NCBI RefSeq assembly: GCF_000801105.2
Contig: NW_026615407.1
Span: forward strand, 1 to 64,000
Direction of reading: 5' to 3'
From: Raphanus sativus
Taxonomy: Eukaryota > Streptophyta > Magnoliopsida > Brassicales > Brassicaceae
DNA: 64,000 nt
The position numbers were made by a program, and so were the translations under genes. Below are positions 11,378-24,568 of the stretch, piece by piece; within the stretch, counting starts at the first letter, position 1, and each line of letters starts with the position of its first letter. The notes under the pieces are model-generated. The model saw only the letters and a program-made list of their open reading frames with translations, searched no databases and was not told where the DNA came from.

Positions 11378-12065
11378 AATTTGTAAGAAAAAAATATTTT
11401 GTATATCAAACACACAAAAAACATTTTTTGGTCTAGATCATTAATTCTTGTTTTATGTGAGATAAATAAGTTAACGGTAAATTTTTTGATCCAAATATTA
11501 TAAATTATTATATTTTATATTAAAATTAGGTATTAAATTTTGGTAAACTATTTCAAAATCCCTAAAGGCAAAAATCTTACAAAATCCTTGTTAGTTTATC
11601 ATTTCAAAAAAAAAAAACTAAGATCTAAAAAATCAATTGTGTATTATTGGTAATAGAATTTTGGCTAACATATCAATACAAATGTTTGCAGATTTCGTCC
11701 TATGGGAGAAGATTACTGATTTGAAGCATATTTTCATGCTTTGATGATGTCATGTTGATTTAGTTTTATATTTGAGATATTGGTATTGAGAATGGTAATC
11801 ACGGTCTCATGATGTCCTTCGAAAATTAGTTTCTTATAAGTTAAAAATCAAACGGCTTGTATTGCCCAAATTAGTGACGAAAACTCTGCCTTTTAGCAGT
11901 ATATCTTCCTTCAATCTTACGTTCAAAAAAGAAAGGATAAATATAAGTCTTCAGAAAAGAAATCCAAATCCAAACAGAGTTTTATGAGTTGAATTATCAA
12001 ATGGAAGCAAAACAAGTGAACAAGTAGTAGTGAAATAAATGCAAATGGAAGGAAAAAGGAAATGA

Positions 12066-14557
12066 TCACTTGTGACCGGTGAGATGAACATCTTGAGGAA
12101 GAAGGGTGTAATCAATCTCAAGCTCCTCCAGAACTCGCTTGATAGCTATGAACAGCTCAGTTCTCCTGATATTTTTCTCTGCAAAATTCTGGAAGTTGAT
12201 AGTGTGCTGGACTAGAACATTCATCTTCAATTTATTCACATTCTCGATTGCCTTCACCATCAACAGCGGTTCTGGATACCAATTATGTGGGTTCTGCACC
12301 AAGTATCTGATCCAATAAAAAAGCATAGCACTTATTCGCCAATACACAGTGATATGTGAATACTAAAGAGGTTTTGTTTTGCTTAATACTTACTCTCCAA
12401 TTCTTTTCTTGAAAGTGGCTATTTTCGCAGCCGGTGTTGAAAATGCGATGGAGAGTTCTATAAAATCTCCCATATCTGGACTTCTGTAGAAATTGCTTAT
12501 TGATTTCGTTATTAAAACCGCATTTGGATAGAAGACTTTCTCGTTGTCAATCTTGAGGAATACGGTAGTTAAAAGATGTATTTCTTCAACCAATAACTTC
12601 AAAAAAGAAATTCCAATAGGTTAGATGTGTTAATAGTGAACAAAAATAAAATAAAACCTCAAAAGTTATTTACCATTACACCATCGACAACACAACGGTC
12701 ACCAACATCATAAGGGTGCATCACAAAAACAAACACAAATGACTCAAAGATGTTCTTGCAAGTGCTTCCAATCATAAAAGCAAGACCCACAAATTGTGAG
12801 GAGAAGACCAACAAAAACTTGGTCGATGCTATATCAAGAAGTATTAACCAAATGATGAAGGTGATGATGGTCAAGATTCCAGCTATTAGTTTGTCCACCT
12901 GCTTAACTGCTGTTTTTGTGTCATCCAGTGAATGTCCTAGAGCTTTCCGACTTGTGAAAACTTTAATCTGTTAAAGAAAATTGGGCAAAAATTTACACAT
13001 ATATAAAAATGTTCTACAAGTTCTCCAAATCAGGCATGGACACAAAAACAAAAGCTTGTTTTTATAACCATGGATCGCAACCGGCTTATAGCTTCTACAG
13101 CGACCAACATACAAAAATAAAGAACGCTTTATTTGAAAAAGGTGTTTTAAGAATGTTACCACCCATTCTGTAAAAGCTTTGCGCGTGATTTTTCCGGTTT
13201 CAGCACCTTCTATTAATGGAAGTAGAAGATCCACCTCTTGCTTTATCATGAACCTCAACAGATCATCTTCATTTATGTAACTGGAAAAAAAAATATCAAG
13301 TATGTTACATATGCACAATATGATTTAAGATGCAAACTAGAAGAAAGAAGAGTATATTATGACTACTCACTTGCGGTTAGGCTGAGCAACATTGTTGAAG
13401 ATATCATAAGCAGCAGCCACAGCTTCCATCTCATTAGTTATCTCTTTATCAGTTTTCCCTTTCCTATTGATACACTCATCTAAAGTGTTTGATATGGTTG
13501 AGAGACCTGAAGCTCTCACAGCTTCAATCAAAACTCTCATTGCCAAAGCAGAAACCTTCTCTTGTTTCATCTTGTGAACTTTTCCCATGTCGAGCACTTT
13601 CTTCCCTTTCAATGATCCATCTTCGGTGCTCATGAAGCTAAGGTGTCCCCTCTTTGGCTTGCTCCCAACTCTCTCTGCCTCTTCTACAAGCGGAGGTCCC
13701 GAGAGGGTCTGGAGAACGTATTGGTGGAAGACAGACTCCTGAATTCTTTCAAAGAAGTTTCTGACGTTGAATTTTGAAGCAAGTACTTTCAAGGCAAAAG
13801 TCTTCACCAAGAAAAGGATTGACCCCACGAGTAAGGAAACAATAGTCCAAGTTATAAGGTCAAGAATTTTTTTGGTCTTACGTGAGTGTTTATCGTCTTC
13901 CTCGAACAGAAATATCCAAGAGACCAGAACCAGGCTGAACCAAATGAATACCTGAACATTCTTCTTCAAACCATGCACAAAGTACAATACCTTTTTCCGT
14001 AGGAGATAGTTCCTTTCTATGATGAAAACTGCTAAATGCATGAACCAGTTGGTCATGAACATGCCGCTTAGCGTCACCATCACAAATACACACCATTTCC
14101 AAATTTCCAGACCCCAAATCAAATGCTTGTTCACCTTATCAATGGTTAAACTCACAACCAAAGTGCATAAAATGGCAAAAAACACTGCCAATTCAAGCAA
14201 AGCTCGAAGTTTAATTCCACTTCGCTTCACTCGGTGTAGCTTAACCTTTTCGTAAATTTCCTCATTTTCATCTGTTTCCTCCTCATCAACTTCATTCAGT
14301 GCTGCTGCACCAACCCTAGAGGCTCCAACATTTTCCTCTACTATACTCTCATCGAATCGAAAAGAATGCTGTTTCTCAAACCTTGAATTAGGCTTAGAGT
14401 AAACTGACCTAGAAAACGATTTCCTCCGAGCTAGACCTTCATTGTTTGGACTCGGAAGTTTCCTATCTGTATCTGTTGAATGAGATGCTGCTCCTTCTCC
14501 TTTATCTGGAACATTGATAACAACTTCTCCTCCGGTTTTGCTTGTCTTCTCTGCCAT
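12066..14557 (-). CDS. MSL9: MscS-like mechanosensitive ion channel, MSL9/MSL10 type
   Basis: Five exons on the minus strand: 14557-13371, 13280-13160, 12967-12674, 12596-12394 and 12306-12066. All introns are GT-AG and the frame is continuous for 681 aa. Translation starts at the ATG of MAEKTSKTGGEVV. The soluble N-terminus (1-115) is basic then acidic. Membrane segments lie at about 118-139, 152-180, 200-218, 231-258, 463-485 and 490-520. The last contains SSQFVGLAFMIGSTCKNIFE and leads into HPYDVGDRCVVDGVM, the pore helix and beta domain of the MscS family. The C-terminus is DYTLLPQDVHLTGHK. Plant MSL9 and MSL10 are plasma-membrane channels, moderately anion-selective, that open on membrane tension. 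Similarity over the whole length points to Arabidopsis MSL9. The protein is shorter than Arabidopsis MSL9 (about 740 aa), mainly in the N-terminal tail. No disabling change is seen. Confidence 0.93.
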
Positions 14558-16241
14558 CCCTAAAGTCACCCCCAGCCAATAAGTTTGCGATGAAATTTGA
14601 CCTCAATGGCTCTCAAAATAGCACAAAATCTGGATCAAATCCTAAGAACACGACAATAGAAATGTACCAACAATGATAAGATGAATCATAAACTCTTACA
14701 AAAAAATAAAATGAGATTTTATTTTTCAGATTCTTGACACCGACTTTGAACTAATTTTCTTTTTTAAAACGACCAAACTGAGGAGCGTCTAGCTTTTAAA
14801 AAGAAAAACATAAGATGAAAACTAAAACGTTAAACCCTAAATCCAACACTGTTAAACATAGGTATGCAAGGTCGACCATTTGTTCGTACTTAATGAGTAT
14901 CTATTCTATTAAAAAGTAAAAAATAATATTTGCCTATTTTTAAACGGCTTTTACATATTTTCATTCATTTTAAAACTAATTAATTCGACAATATTTATTG
15001 TAAAGTATAAAAAGTTAAAAACATAACTTACCTGTTATTAATTGTTTGATTACATCTCTTTATTCACTTTTCTTGACTACTTTATTAATTATATTTAGTA
15101 TAATAATTAGACATCATTTATTTTACGTATTAACTATAATTATTTTACATGTTTGAATAAAATTGCTTCATTCTTAACAAATATTGAAAGCGGTTAACAA
15201 AAAGATTTTTATTTGTTTACATAATCAGTTAGACATGACATCCAAATACCTATTCGAGTACAATTTTTTTTTTGGATATCAGTTTTTAAGTTTTAAAATT
15301 AAACTCCATTCGGATATTACAAATTTGGACGGGTTTGAACCGGATCCTCACGGATCTGGATAGGTTCATAGAAACCTAAAAATATCTAAATAATTTATGT
15401 ATTTAAAAATGTCATTAAACAATTTATTAAAAAAACTAAAAATCAAAATCCACGCTGACGGGTGAATGAAGCTTTAGTTAACTACTTAAGACAAACCTTT
15501 GAAACCTTACTATTTATTCTAAGAAAGCGGTAAGAAAGATCAAAAGTTTTCCAAAGCAAATATGCATGTTCACAGAAACAGAAAAAACTAAACAGGGCTA
15601 CTGGTATCAGCTATACAAAACAATACTTTAGCTAGAAGAGCAAAACAATGCAGATGCTACAAGAGATTATAAGGGGTGACTACCAGAAAATAAACAAGAA
15701 CTGCTAAAAAAAGAAGAGGTGATGGAAATACCTTTAAATCAGAAAGCCACGATGATAAAACAGAGCAGATATGGAACTTTATATATATCCTTATGCGGAC
15801 CCAAAAAACCATTTTTTAAGAAACTTTAAAGAAAAAGAGAAAGGTGAAAGAGCAGAAGATCGTACAAGAACCCAAGCAAGGAATTATGTTAAAACTTTAG
15901 TCTAATTTAACTGCATTTTAGAAACCAAAAGAATTACAAAGTAGCCAAAAACAAATAGGCCTCAATTGAAAAATATATACACTAAATGACTTTACTATTT
16001 CTCTTGATTTGCATAATAACTTTGATGTTAACATGTATGTGTAAAATACAAACAAGTTGAGGAAACGTCACTAACAAGTTCTTGATCTAATGACTGTTGT
16101 ATTTTTCGGTTGTGTTAGTCAGCAGTCAGTGGAAGGCGATGGTCTTTTATGCTCAACAACACAGGCTATGAGAATATTACCGTAACGCCCGGCTCCCCTG
16201 ATGTCTGACCGAGGTTTCCGAACGAGTGTTATGGACACGTG
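14558..16241. other. intergenic region upstream of the MSL9-like gene
   Basis: Mostly AT-rich DNA containing the presumed MSL9-like promoter and leader (14558 to about 14870). A stretch near 15300-15370 (GGGTTTGAACCGGATCC) resembles ends of small crucifer DNA transposons but has no clear partner. The last 110 bp (from about 16130) are less AT-rich and lead into the copia element. No gene is supported. Confidence 0.5.
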
Positions 16242-16401
16242 TGTAAGAGACATAGAAAATATTTATTAGATACCCTATGAGTATGCACTAATGGCGATCC
16301 CTTAAGTGCTGTATATTAGCTAACCTTAATCTCTCTTGTAATCGGATATGTATGTACTTTTATTGTGAATAATAGAAGAAAAGCATTTCCCAAACGTAAT
16401 A
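16242..16401 (+). repeat. copia 5' LTR
   Basis: The 160-bp repeat is the same length as the copy at 21004-21163 and aligns throughout, including AGATACCCTATGA and TTAATCTCTCTTGTAATC. Confidence 0.9.
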
Positions 16402-16412
16402 TAGTATCAGAG

Positions 16413-16709
16413 ACAGGACGAGCTTATGGTTTATAGGGTCTTTAGGCAAAATTCTTTTAGGCCCTTCAATTATTAAAAAAATTTATTTTAGCATGATTTT
16501 CTAAAAATTATAGTACATAAAATGTTATAAAATTTAAATATGAAAATATTTTAAATAATTTTTTAAAAAATACATGAATATTTATTTTTGTTTTTAAAAT
16601 AATTTAATTTTTTCTTTAAATAAATAAAAAATAATTTTTTTAATTAGACCCTAATATCATGGATTCCGGGGCGGTCGCACTGCTCGCCCCCCTAACTGAG
16701 CCGCCACTG
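16413..16709. mobile_element. MITE-like insertion in the copia leader
   Basis: About 297 bp of mainly AT-rich DNA separates the two halves of the copia leader. TCAGAG occurs on both sides (16407-16412 and 16710-16715), probably part of an 8-bp target duplication with one mismatch. The ends are a weak inverted repeat: ACAGGACGAGC on the left and, on the other strand, CAGTGGCGGC on the right. A hAT-type MITE is the best guess. Confidence 0.5.
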
Positions 16710-16840
16710 TCAGAGGTTTAGGCTCTCTTTTTTTTACGCCGTCTACTTCCTTCTCTCCTCTTTTCTGTTTCTCTGCAACTTGTTCTTCTCATCTCTCCTC
16801 TGTTTTCTCAATCTATCTAAAACTCTAAAATTTCTCTGCC

Positions 16841-18170
16841 ATGTCTGATTCAACGCAAAAAGAACATCGGTTTTCAACACTCATGATCTGCAGAGCACGC
16901 TCCTCTCGGTCAATATGTGGAGTGTAACGAAACTTACCAACAAAAAATACTTAAAGTGGAGTTGACAGGTCCGTGCGTTACTTGAAGGTCACGAGCTACA
17001 TAACTTCATCCAAGGAACCAACAATGCACCACCATCGACAATCATGCTTAACGGAGTCGCAGCTCCAAACCCGGTATATGCTCTGTGGCGACGCCAAGAC
17101 AGTCTTCTGTACAGATCCATGAGTGGATCGATCTCTCTTCCGGTTCAGACAGTTGCTCAAGTGCAAACACCACAAAAGATGTTTGAACAACACTTGCAAT
17201 GACCTTTGGTAATGCATCTCGTGGGCATATCAGGCAGCTTAAACTGAAAATTGAACGATGTGTCAAGGGAACAAAGACAGTCAGAGAGAAATCAAATCCA
17301 AAGCAGATTATCTTTCTCTTCTGGGAAAATCAGTGAACCATGAGGACCTTATTGAGCGCATCCTTATAGGTCTTAGTGAAACTACAAGCCAGAAGTCGAT
17401 TCCATCCATGGATGTGATGTAACAATCTCCTACGCAGAACTTCATCAAAGGCTACTCAATCGAGAAGCTATTATCATGACCAGCGAGACAGCTCATATCA
17501 CTCCGATTACAGCACATGCGACTGACACTCGCCACAATCAAAATCACAATCAACAATGGTGCAACAAAAATAACCAACCTTGCCACAATCAAAACAACAA
17601 CCATGGAAACAGCAACAATCAGCAACGTTTATCCAAGCCGTCTCTAGGGCGATGCCAAGCATGTGGGATACAAGGCCACAGTGCCAAGTATTGCCCAGAA
17701 TTTTGTACAGTAAGGGGATCTGCATCAGCACCACAGAATCAACAATGCAACAACAACTCGTGGAATAATGCTCAACAGATTCAACACCAGCACCCGAGTG
17801 ATAATGCTCAACAGATTCAACACTGGCACCGAGTGCTAACCCTGCAATTGTGTCAAACTCCTTCAACCGGCTGCTAGAATCCGGTGCGTCGCACCATATG
17901 ACCTTCAACCTTGCAAACTTGTCTAAGCACAAACCTTATCAAGGTGGTGATGGTGTCATGCTTGGGGATGGCTCTGGGTTACACATATCACATTCTGGTT
18001 TCCTATCTATTCCCTCTTACACTCGTCCATTCTTTTTAAATAAAGTCTTGTGTGTTCCTTCTCTTGAGAAAAAATTAATCTCTGTTTCAATTATGTATGA
18101 CTATTTCTGTTACATTTACGCCAACGTCTTTCAAAGTGAGGGACTTGGAAACAGGGACACTTCGTAGCAA
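16841..18170 (+). pseudogene. copia gag and protease segment
   Basis: An ATG at 16841 starts a broken gag. LTNKKYLKWS and HELHNFIQGTNNAPP follow the copia gag pattern (WKSQ.., FVNGS..). The zinc knuckle CQACGIQGHSAKYC at about 17653-17694 has the C-x2-C-x4-H-x4-C spacing. At about 17877 the protease motif reads ESGASHHMT where copia has DSGATHHMT, so the catalytic Asp codon is changed to Glu. Several stops, for example near 16965 and 17200, and frame changes interrupt the segment. Confidence 0.85.
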
Positions 18171-18199
18171 AGGGAAACCTAGAGATGGAACATACCAAT

Positions 18200-19610
18200 G
18201 GCCAACCTCTACATCGAAACCTCCTTTACTTGCATTTGCATCAGCCGTGAAGACAACCTTGTCGGATTGGCATTCCCATTTGGGGCACCCAGTATTTCAT
18301 ATTCTCCAAAAACTAGTTTCTCAATTTCAGTTATGTATTGTTTCAAACGCTTTATTGGCTCAACCATGCAATGCTTGCTCGAGTAATAAAATGCATAAGT
18401 TACCTTTTCAAAATTCTAGTCTTTGATCTTCTGCGCCGTTAAACATAGTTTTTTCAGATGTGTGGACATCTCCCATACTTTCAACCGATGCTTTCAAATA
18501 TTATGCTATTTTTGTCGATCATTTTCCGAGATACACTTGGCTGTATCCTTTAAAACTCAAATCTCAGGTCTTTGATGTGTTCACCCATTTTGAAGAATTG
18601 GTTGAAAATCAGTTTCAAACAAAGCTACGAACCTTATACACAGACAATGGGGGTGAATGTATTGGACTGCCACATTTTTTTGGCTCAACATGGCATCTCT
18701 CATATGACCAGTCCGCCGCATAAGCCTGAATACAACGGCATCACAGAACGTCGTCATAGACATTTTGTAGAAATGGGCCTTTCCCTACTGTCTCATGCAT
18801 CGACTCTGAAGTCCTATTGGACGTATGCATTAACTGCGGTTTAGTTAATTAATAGAATGCCATCGTCAGTTTTAGAGTTCAAAACACCTTTTAAAAGTCT
18901 TAATGGGCATAGTCCATTTTCAGAAGCTTAGAGTTTTTGGGTGTTTGTGTTTCCCTTGGTTTCGACCTTACACGTCTCATAAGTTAGATGCCAAATCCAC
19001 ACCATGCGTGTTTCTCGGTTACTCTATTACGCAAAGTGCATATTTTTGTTTAGATCGCTCTACTTCTAAAATTTATACATCTAGACATGTAGTCTTCCAT
19101 AAACAAGTTTTTTCTTTTTCATTACCTTCGCATATAGAATCAGATGTCACTGATGATATGGACATTACGACTTACTCTCCTGTCAAGATTTGCATGTTAT
19201 TAACACTCCTGCAGGATCTGTCTCTACACCGCAAGAACCAGTCGTGCATACTACACTGGCTCCAGCTGAAACCTCATCTGCCGTGCCTGACACTCAGAAC
19301 CCAAGTCCCACAATTATAAGTGCAACTGTGGTTCCACTGAATCCATCTTCATCCAACCTGCAGCAATCTCAGCCTGCTAGTGCTCCTCCTCCACCGGCCA
19401 GACAGAGCACTCGCCAATGGAAACCAGTCCAAAGATTGAATCTTCACACAAAAGTTGTTCAAGCAACAGAAACCCCACATACAACAGTCTCTCAGGCTCA
19501 TAATATTTCTCACTGGCGGAAAGCGATGATCGACGAATATAATGCTCAAATTGGTAATCATACTTGGGATCTTGAGAACTTGACTGATGATACACGTTTA
19601 ATGTTATAGG
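18200..19610 (+). pseudogene. copia integrase segment
   Basis: DWHSHLGHPVFHILQKL with CNACSSNK (18263-18390) is the GAG-pre-integrase HHCC zinc-binding region. The integrase core follows: FSDVW, YTDNGGEC at about 18637 and NGITERRHRHF at about 18740 hold the expected D, D and E, but in different frames. KLRVFGCLCFPW and CVFLGYS (18930-19020) are the usual copia block after the core, followed by a Pro/Ser-rich linker. Frame changes occur near 18430, 18700, 18850 and 19190. Confidence 0.85.
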
Positions 19611-20960
19611 TTGCAAATGGATATTCAAAATAAATAAAATCTAGATGGGACGATTTCCAGATACAAAGCTCGACTCGTAGCGAAGTGACTCACACAAAAC
19701 CAGGGATATACTACCATGACACCTTCAGTCAAATAGTCCAACAAGCAACCAACAGAATTGTCTTAAGAACTGGAGTCTCCTCAAACTGGCCTATTTGTTA
19801 ACTCGATGTTAAGAATGCTTTACTCCAATGAACATTAAAGGATGAGGTCAATATGATACAAACACCAGGTTTTATCAACAAAGACAACCCCACTGCAGTC
19901 TGCAGACTTCGCAAAGCAATCTACGGAATCAAACAAGCTCTCCGAGCTTGGTATAAAGCTCAAAAAGTTTCTCCTTCATGCAGGATTCATCAACTCCTTA
20001 GCCGATGCATCATTATTCATCTACCGGAAACAGGGAGTTCCTATTGTTTATGTTGAAGATTTAATAGTCACAGGAAATAGTGCAACTCTTATGTCTCAGT
20101 TTATTGACTCTCCCTCACATAGATTTTCTCCAAAGATCTTGATGATTTGTCCTTCTTTCTTGACATAGAAGTTATGTGATCGTCTAAAGGCATGCTACTA
20201 ACTTAAACTTGTTACATTGCATATTTGTTACATCAGACGAAAAATGGAGAATTTCAGACCGATAGTGGTGTCAATGTGCTCCTCTACGCACCAAACTCTA
20301 TTTTCTGGAATTCCTCTTGCTTATCCAACAGAGTATCGAGCTGTCGTAGGAAGCCTTCAATATCTATCTCTCATCAAACCCGACATATCATTTCCAGTAA
20401 ACAAGATGTCTCAGTACATGCATAAACCAACCGACGAACAATGGAATGCGGTCAAGCGATTCTACGCTATCTTGCTGGCACTATGAACAAAGGGCTTATA
20501 CTTCACGCAAACAACACTCCTTCTCTCATTCACAGATGCTGATTGGGCTGGCAACAAAGATGATTACACATCAAATAGAGTGTACATTGTCTACCTTGGC
20601 CGTAACCCTATAGCATGGTCCTCCAAGAAATAGACTGGAGTCTCGCGCTCCTCAACTGAGGCAGAATATCGATCTCTAGCCTCTACAACAGCTGAAGTTT
20701 GCTGGGTAACTTCTCTCTTTATTGAACTTGGCATCAAATCTACCACTACACCAGTGATATATTGTGATAATATTGGTGCAACTTACTTGGCGGCAAATCC
20801 GGTCTTTCATTCAAGAATTAAGCATTTGGCACTCGACTATCACTTTGTCCAACAATAAAATTTAGCATGCAAGCTACGTGTCTCTCATGTGTCCTCTCAT
20901 GATCAACTCGCGGACTTCCTTACTAAGCCTCTGCCTCGGCCTGCATTTGACTCACTTATG
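19500..20960 (+). pseudogene. copia reverse transcriptase and RNase H segment
   Basis: HWRKAMIDEYNAQIGNHTWDL opens the RT region. CRLRKAIYGIKQALRAWY is at about 19905 and VYVEDLIVTG at about 20049. The last corresponds to the catalytic YVDD box, with Glu for the first Asp. RNase H follows: DADWAGNKDDYTSNR at about 20537, [12 protein letters not shown] at about 20650, and SSHDQLADFLTKPLP at about 20900. Stops, including TAG at about 20630, and frameshifts break it throughout. Confidence 0.85.
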
Positions 20961-21003
20961 CTCAAGATCGGACACTCTACCGGCCGTCCGTCTTGTGGGG
21001 CTG

Positions 21004-21163
21004 TGTAAGAGATATAGAAACTATATATTAGATACCCTATGATTATGCACTAACGGCTCTCCCTTAAGTGTTGTATATTAGATAACCTTAATCTCTCTTG
21101 TAATCAGATAGATATGTACCTCTATTGTGAATAATACAAGACAAGCAATTCCTTAACCTAATA
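21004..21163 (+). repeat. copia 3' LTR
   Basis: The 160-bp partner of the repeat at 16242-16401. It is followed by the ACGTG target duplication. Confidence 0.9.
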
Positions 21164-21571
21164 ACGTGTCTACTCATTTTAGACAACCCGACGTGTTCCG
21201 TTACTGGTCCTAAGAGTCGACAGACGCACTCTTTCTGTGAAATACCAACCCACCCATATCCATATACTTTTACTTACATATCTACACACATGGATATAGA
21301 AAGGGAGGGAATGAGCAATTGGATTACTCAGTGAAATGGTTCTAGTCCAGCCACTACAATCAATCAATGCAACCTATCATTTCTTAACATCAACATTTCT
21401 ATGAATTTCTATCAAAGTAGCGTTCAATCATTGCAAGAACTCAGTCATTGCTACACGTAAACTCAACCGACTCGACCAACATGACAGCTCGGCCCCAAGC
21501 AACCTAGCTACAACTCGGATATCATTTAGGAAGCTGGGGGACAGTCATACAAAGTAAATACCTAAATGATT

Positions 21572-22770
<1,199 letters not shown>

Positions 22771-23390
22771 AATTAGTATCAAAGCAAAGTTGTGTTCTAA
22801 GGTATCAAAAAGGTGATCGGGTTCACTCCTAACAATTTGTATCAGAAAATTCTATCCTGCTACTTTTGTTTTCATTTTTCATTGAATCATTTTGCCTACA
22901 GAAAAAAAAAAATGTTTCAACAAATTCATGATTGTGAAGATTGCTATGCTCGTGTATCATACACCGTTTGTGAGCCTGTGCATAAGGTATACAATGAAGA
23001 TGTGGTGGTGGGCTTTTATGAAGTGCAATCCGAGATGCTCTGTAAAATTCATGACGAGTTCCAAAAGATGAAGATTTGTAAGGAATCTCAATGCGACCAT
23101 GAAGTGTATGATGGAGACGGTGACTAGTGGTCATGAGGAGTCTGTTTGTTCAAAGAAATGAGAACCATAAGATCGAGATGTACGGTGAGCCCATATATGA
23201 CAAGTATGAAGATGATGTCTTAGGCATCGTTGAATCCCAAGGAAGAAGGCATGAGGCTGCCACACCAACCATACAACAAACACAAACCAGTCCTCCAAGA
23301 GAGATTCAACAGTCTGGTCAAGTAACTCCCAACAGTTTCTTGACAACCAAGCATGTGTGGCTCGGGCTGTGTACAACTCCCTACTGCTGA
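22771..23390 (+). other. possible retroelement remnant with two short frames
   Basis: TTAGTATCAAAGCAAAG at 22773 resembles a decayed tRNA-Met primer site (TTGGTATCAGAGCAA). A frame from the ATG at 22911 (FQQIHDCEDCYARVSYTVCE) runs to 23127. A second frame at about 23150-23390 contains IYDKYEDDVLGIVESQG. Acidic Tyr-rich segments of this kind occur in plant retroelement gag-pol linkers, but no catalytic motif is visible. It might instead be an unrecognised lineage-specific gene. Confidence 0.3.
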
Positions 23391-23645
23391 AAGACTCACC
23401 ATTTCACTGGAGCTTCCATGTGTCTTCCATTACGTATTAGTGCATTACATACATTGTTGCCAACAAAAATGAGGTATCATAGATTGTAAACAAATGAAAA
23501 ACCCTGATCTGCAACTTCAACAAGCAAAATATTAACTACTCACTGCACTACTAAAGTCTAAAACATTATTTAAGTTTGACATTTTAGTTTAAAATAATAA
23601 GATTACAAGAAAATAAACAGAAAATTTAAAACACAAGAGCCTACC

Positions 23646-24482
23646 TGTCAAATTAAAATAAAAATTAATTCAAGTCCCACATCAGATAATAGATAGAATA
23701 AAGTTTAATATATATCAGGCTCAATCTCATTTAATATATATGAGGCCTTTTGAGAGTAAGGATCCAAAAACAAATTCGTGAGGGCTTAATCCCAAAACAG
23801 ACAATATCATACTAGGTGAAGGGTTAGACATCTGGTGACAAACGTCTGACTCTAGTTGAGCGTCTGGCCTCCAGCTCGGGCATATATTCTGGCTGTAATA
23901 GAGTATCTGGCCCACGAGTGCATCTGGTACGTCACAATAAATTGGTATCAGAGCCAAAGTTTTGTGGTCCTTAGTTTAAGAGAATGATTGTCAGAATATA
24001 TAAAAAGGCAATCTAAGTCCCACCTTGAATATAGACAGAATAAACACTAATATATGTATATATATATATGTTTCAAACCTACTTAATATAAGGCATTTTG
24101 GGAGTAACGACCCAAAAACAAATCAATGAGGGTTTAGGCCCAAAATGGACAATATCATACTAAGAGAGGGATTGGACATCTGGTGACTGACGTCAGGTTC
24201 TAGTTGGGTGTTTGGGCTCCAACACGGGCATTCGGTCTGACTCTAGTAGACCATCTGGCCATAAGTGCATCTGGTCAGTCATAACAAATTGGTGTTAGTG
24301 CTTCGGGTTAAATCTGCTGAGAAGATGTCTGGGTAAACATAAGTTCTCAGCAGATCTTCCTCAAGTTGAGGATGTCTGGTGACAGGCATCTAGCTTTAGT
24401 TGAGCGTCTGGCCTCCAACACGAGCATCTGTTCTGACTCTAGTATAGTATGTGACCCTGAAGTGCATCTGATCCGTCACAAC
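23646..24482 (+). mobile_element. tandem TRIM-like element with three LTR copies
   Basis: Related blocks lie at 23646-23936, 23989-24285 and, truncated, 24366-24482. The first two start TGTCA and share AAGTCCCAC, GACAATATCATACTA and GACATCTGGTGAC. A clean tRNA-Met primer site, TGGTATCAGAGC, lies at 23943, seven bases after the first block, and its decayed counterpart (TTGGTGTTAGTGC) follows the second block. The interiors are only about 50 and 80 bp with no coding. This is the layout of a terminal-repeat retrotransposon in miniature whose copies joined by LTR-LTR recombination. Confidence 0.75.
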
Positions 24483-24568
24483 ACTACCAAACCAAGTCAA
24501 TGTCTCAAACGGTTAGTTCAATGTTGGTTTGTAAATTTTTTTCTGCCCCAAACAATAGCGCACATATA
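24286..24568. other. TRIM interior, third partial LTR and short flank
   Basis: 24286-24365 is the second TRIM interior. 24366-24482 is the partial third LTR. 24483-24568 is unassigned flank ending in the ATATA that is duplicated around element A. Confidence 0.6.

Larger units (their letters stand above)
9721..12065. other. long AT-rich intergenic region
   Basis: Very AT-rich DNA with many simple A/T runs and no defensible gene. It contains the MITE at 10307-10559 and the short hairpin at 11309-11377, listed separately. The last 100 bp form the 3' flank of the MSL9-like gene. Confidence 0.6.
16242..21163 (+). mobile_element. degenerate Ty1/copia LTR retrotransposon
   Basis: Two 160-bp LTRs (16242-16401 and 21004-21163) start TGTAAGAGA and bracket a copia order of domains: gag, protease, integrase, reverse transcriptase, RNase H. 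A 5-bp direct repeat, ACGTG, flanks the element (16237-16241 and 21164-21168) as a target duplication. A degenerate Met primer site, TAGTATCAGAG, follows the 5' LTR and a purine run, TGTGGGG, precedes the 3' LTR. The LTRs differ at many positions and every coding segment has stops or frameshifts, so the copy is old and inactive. Confidence 0.92.
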
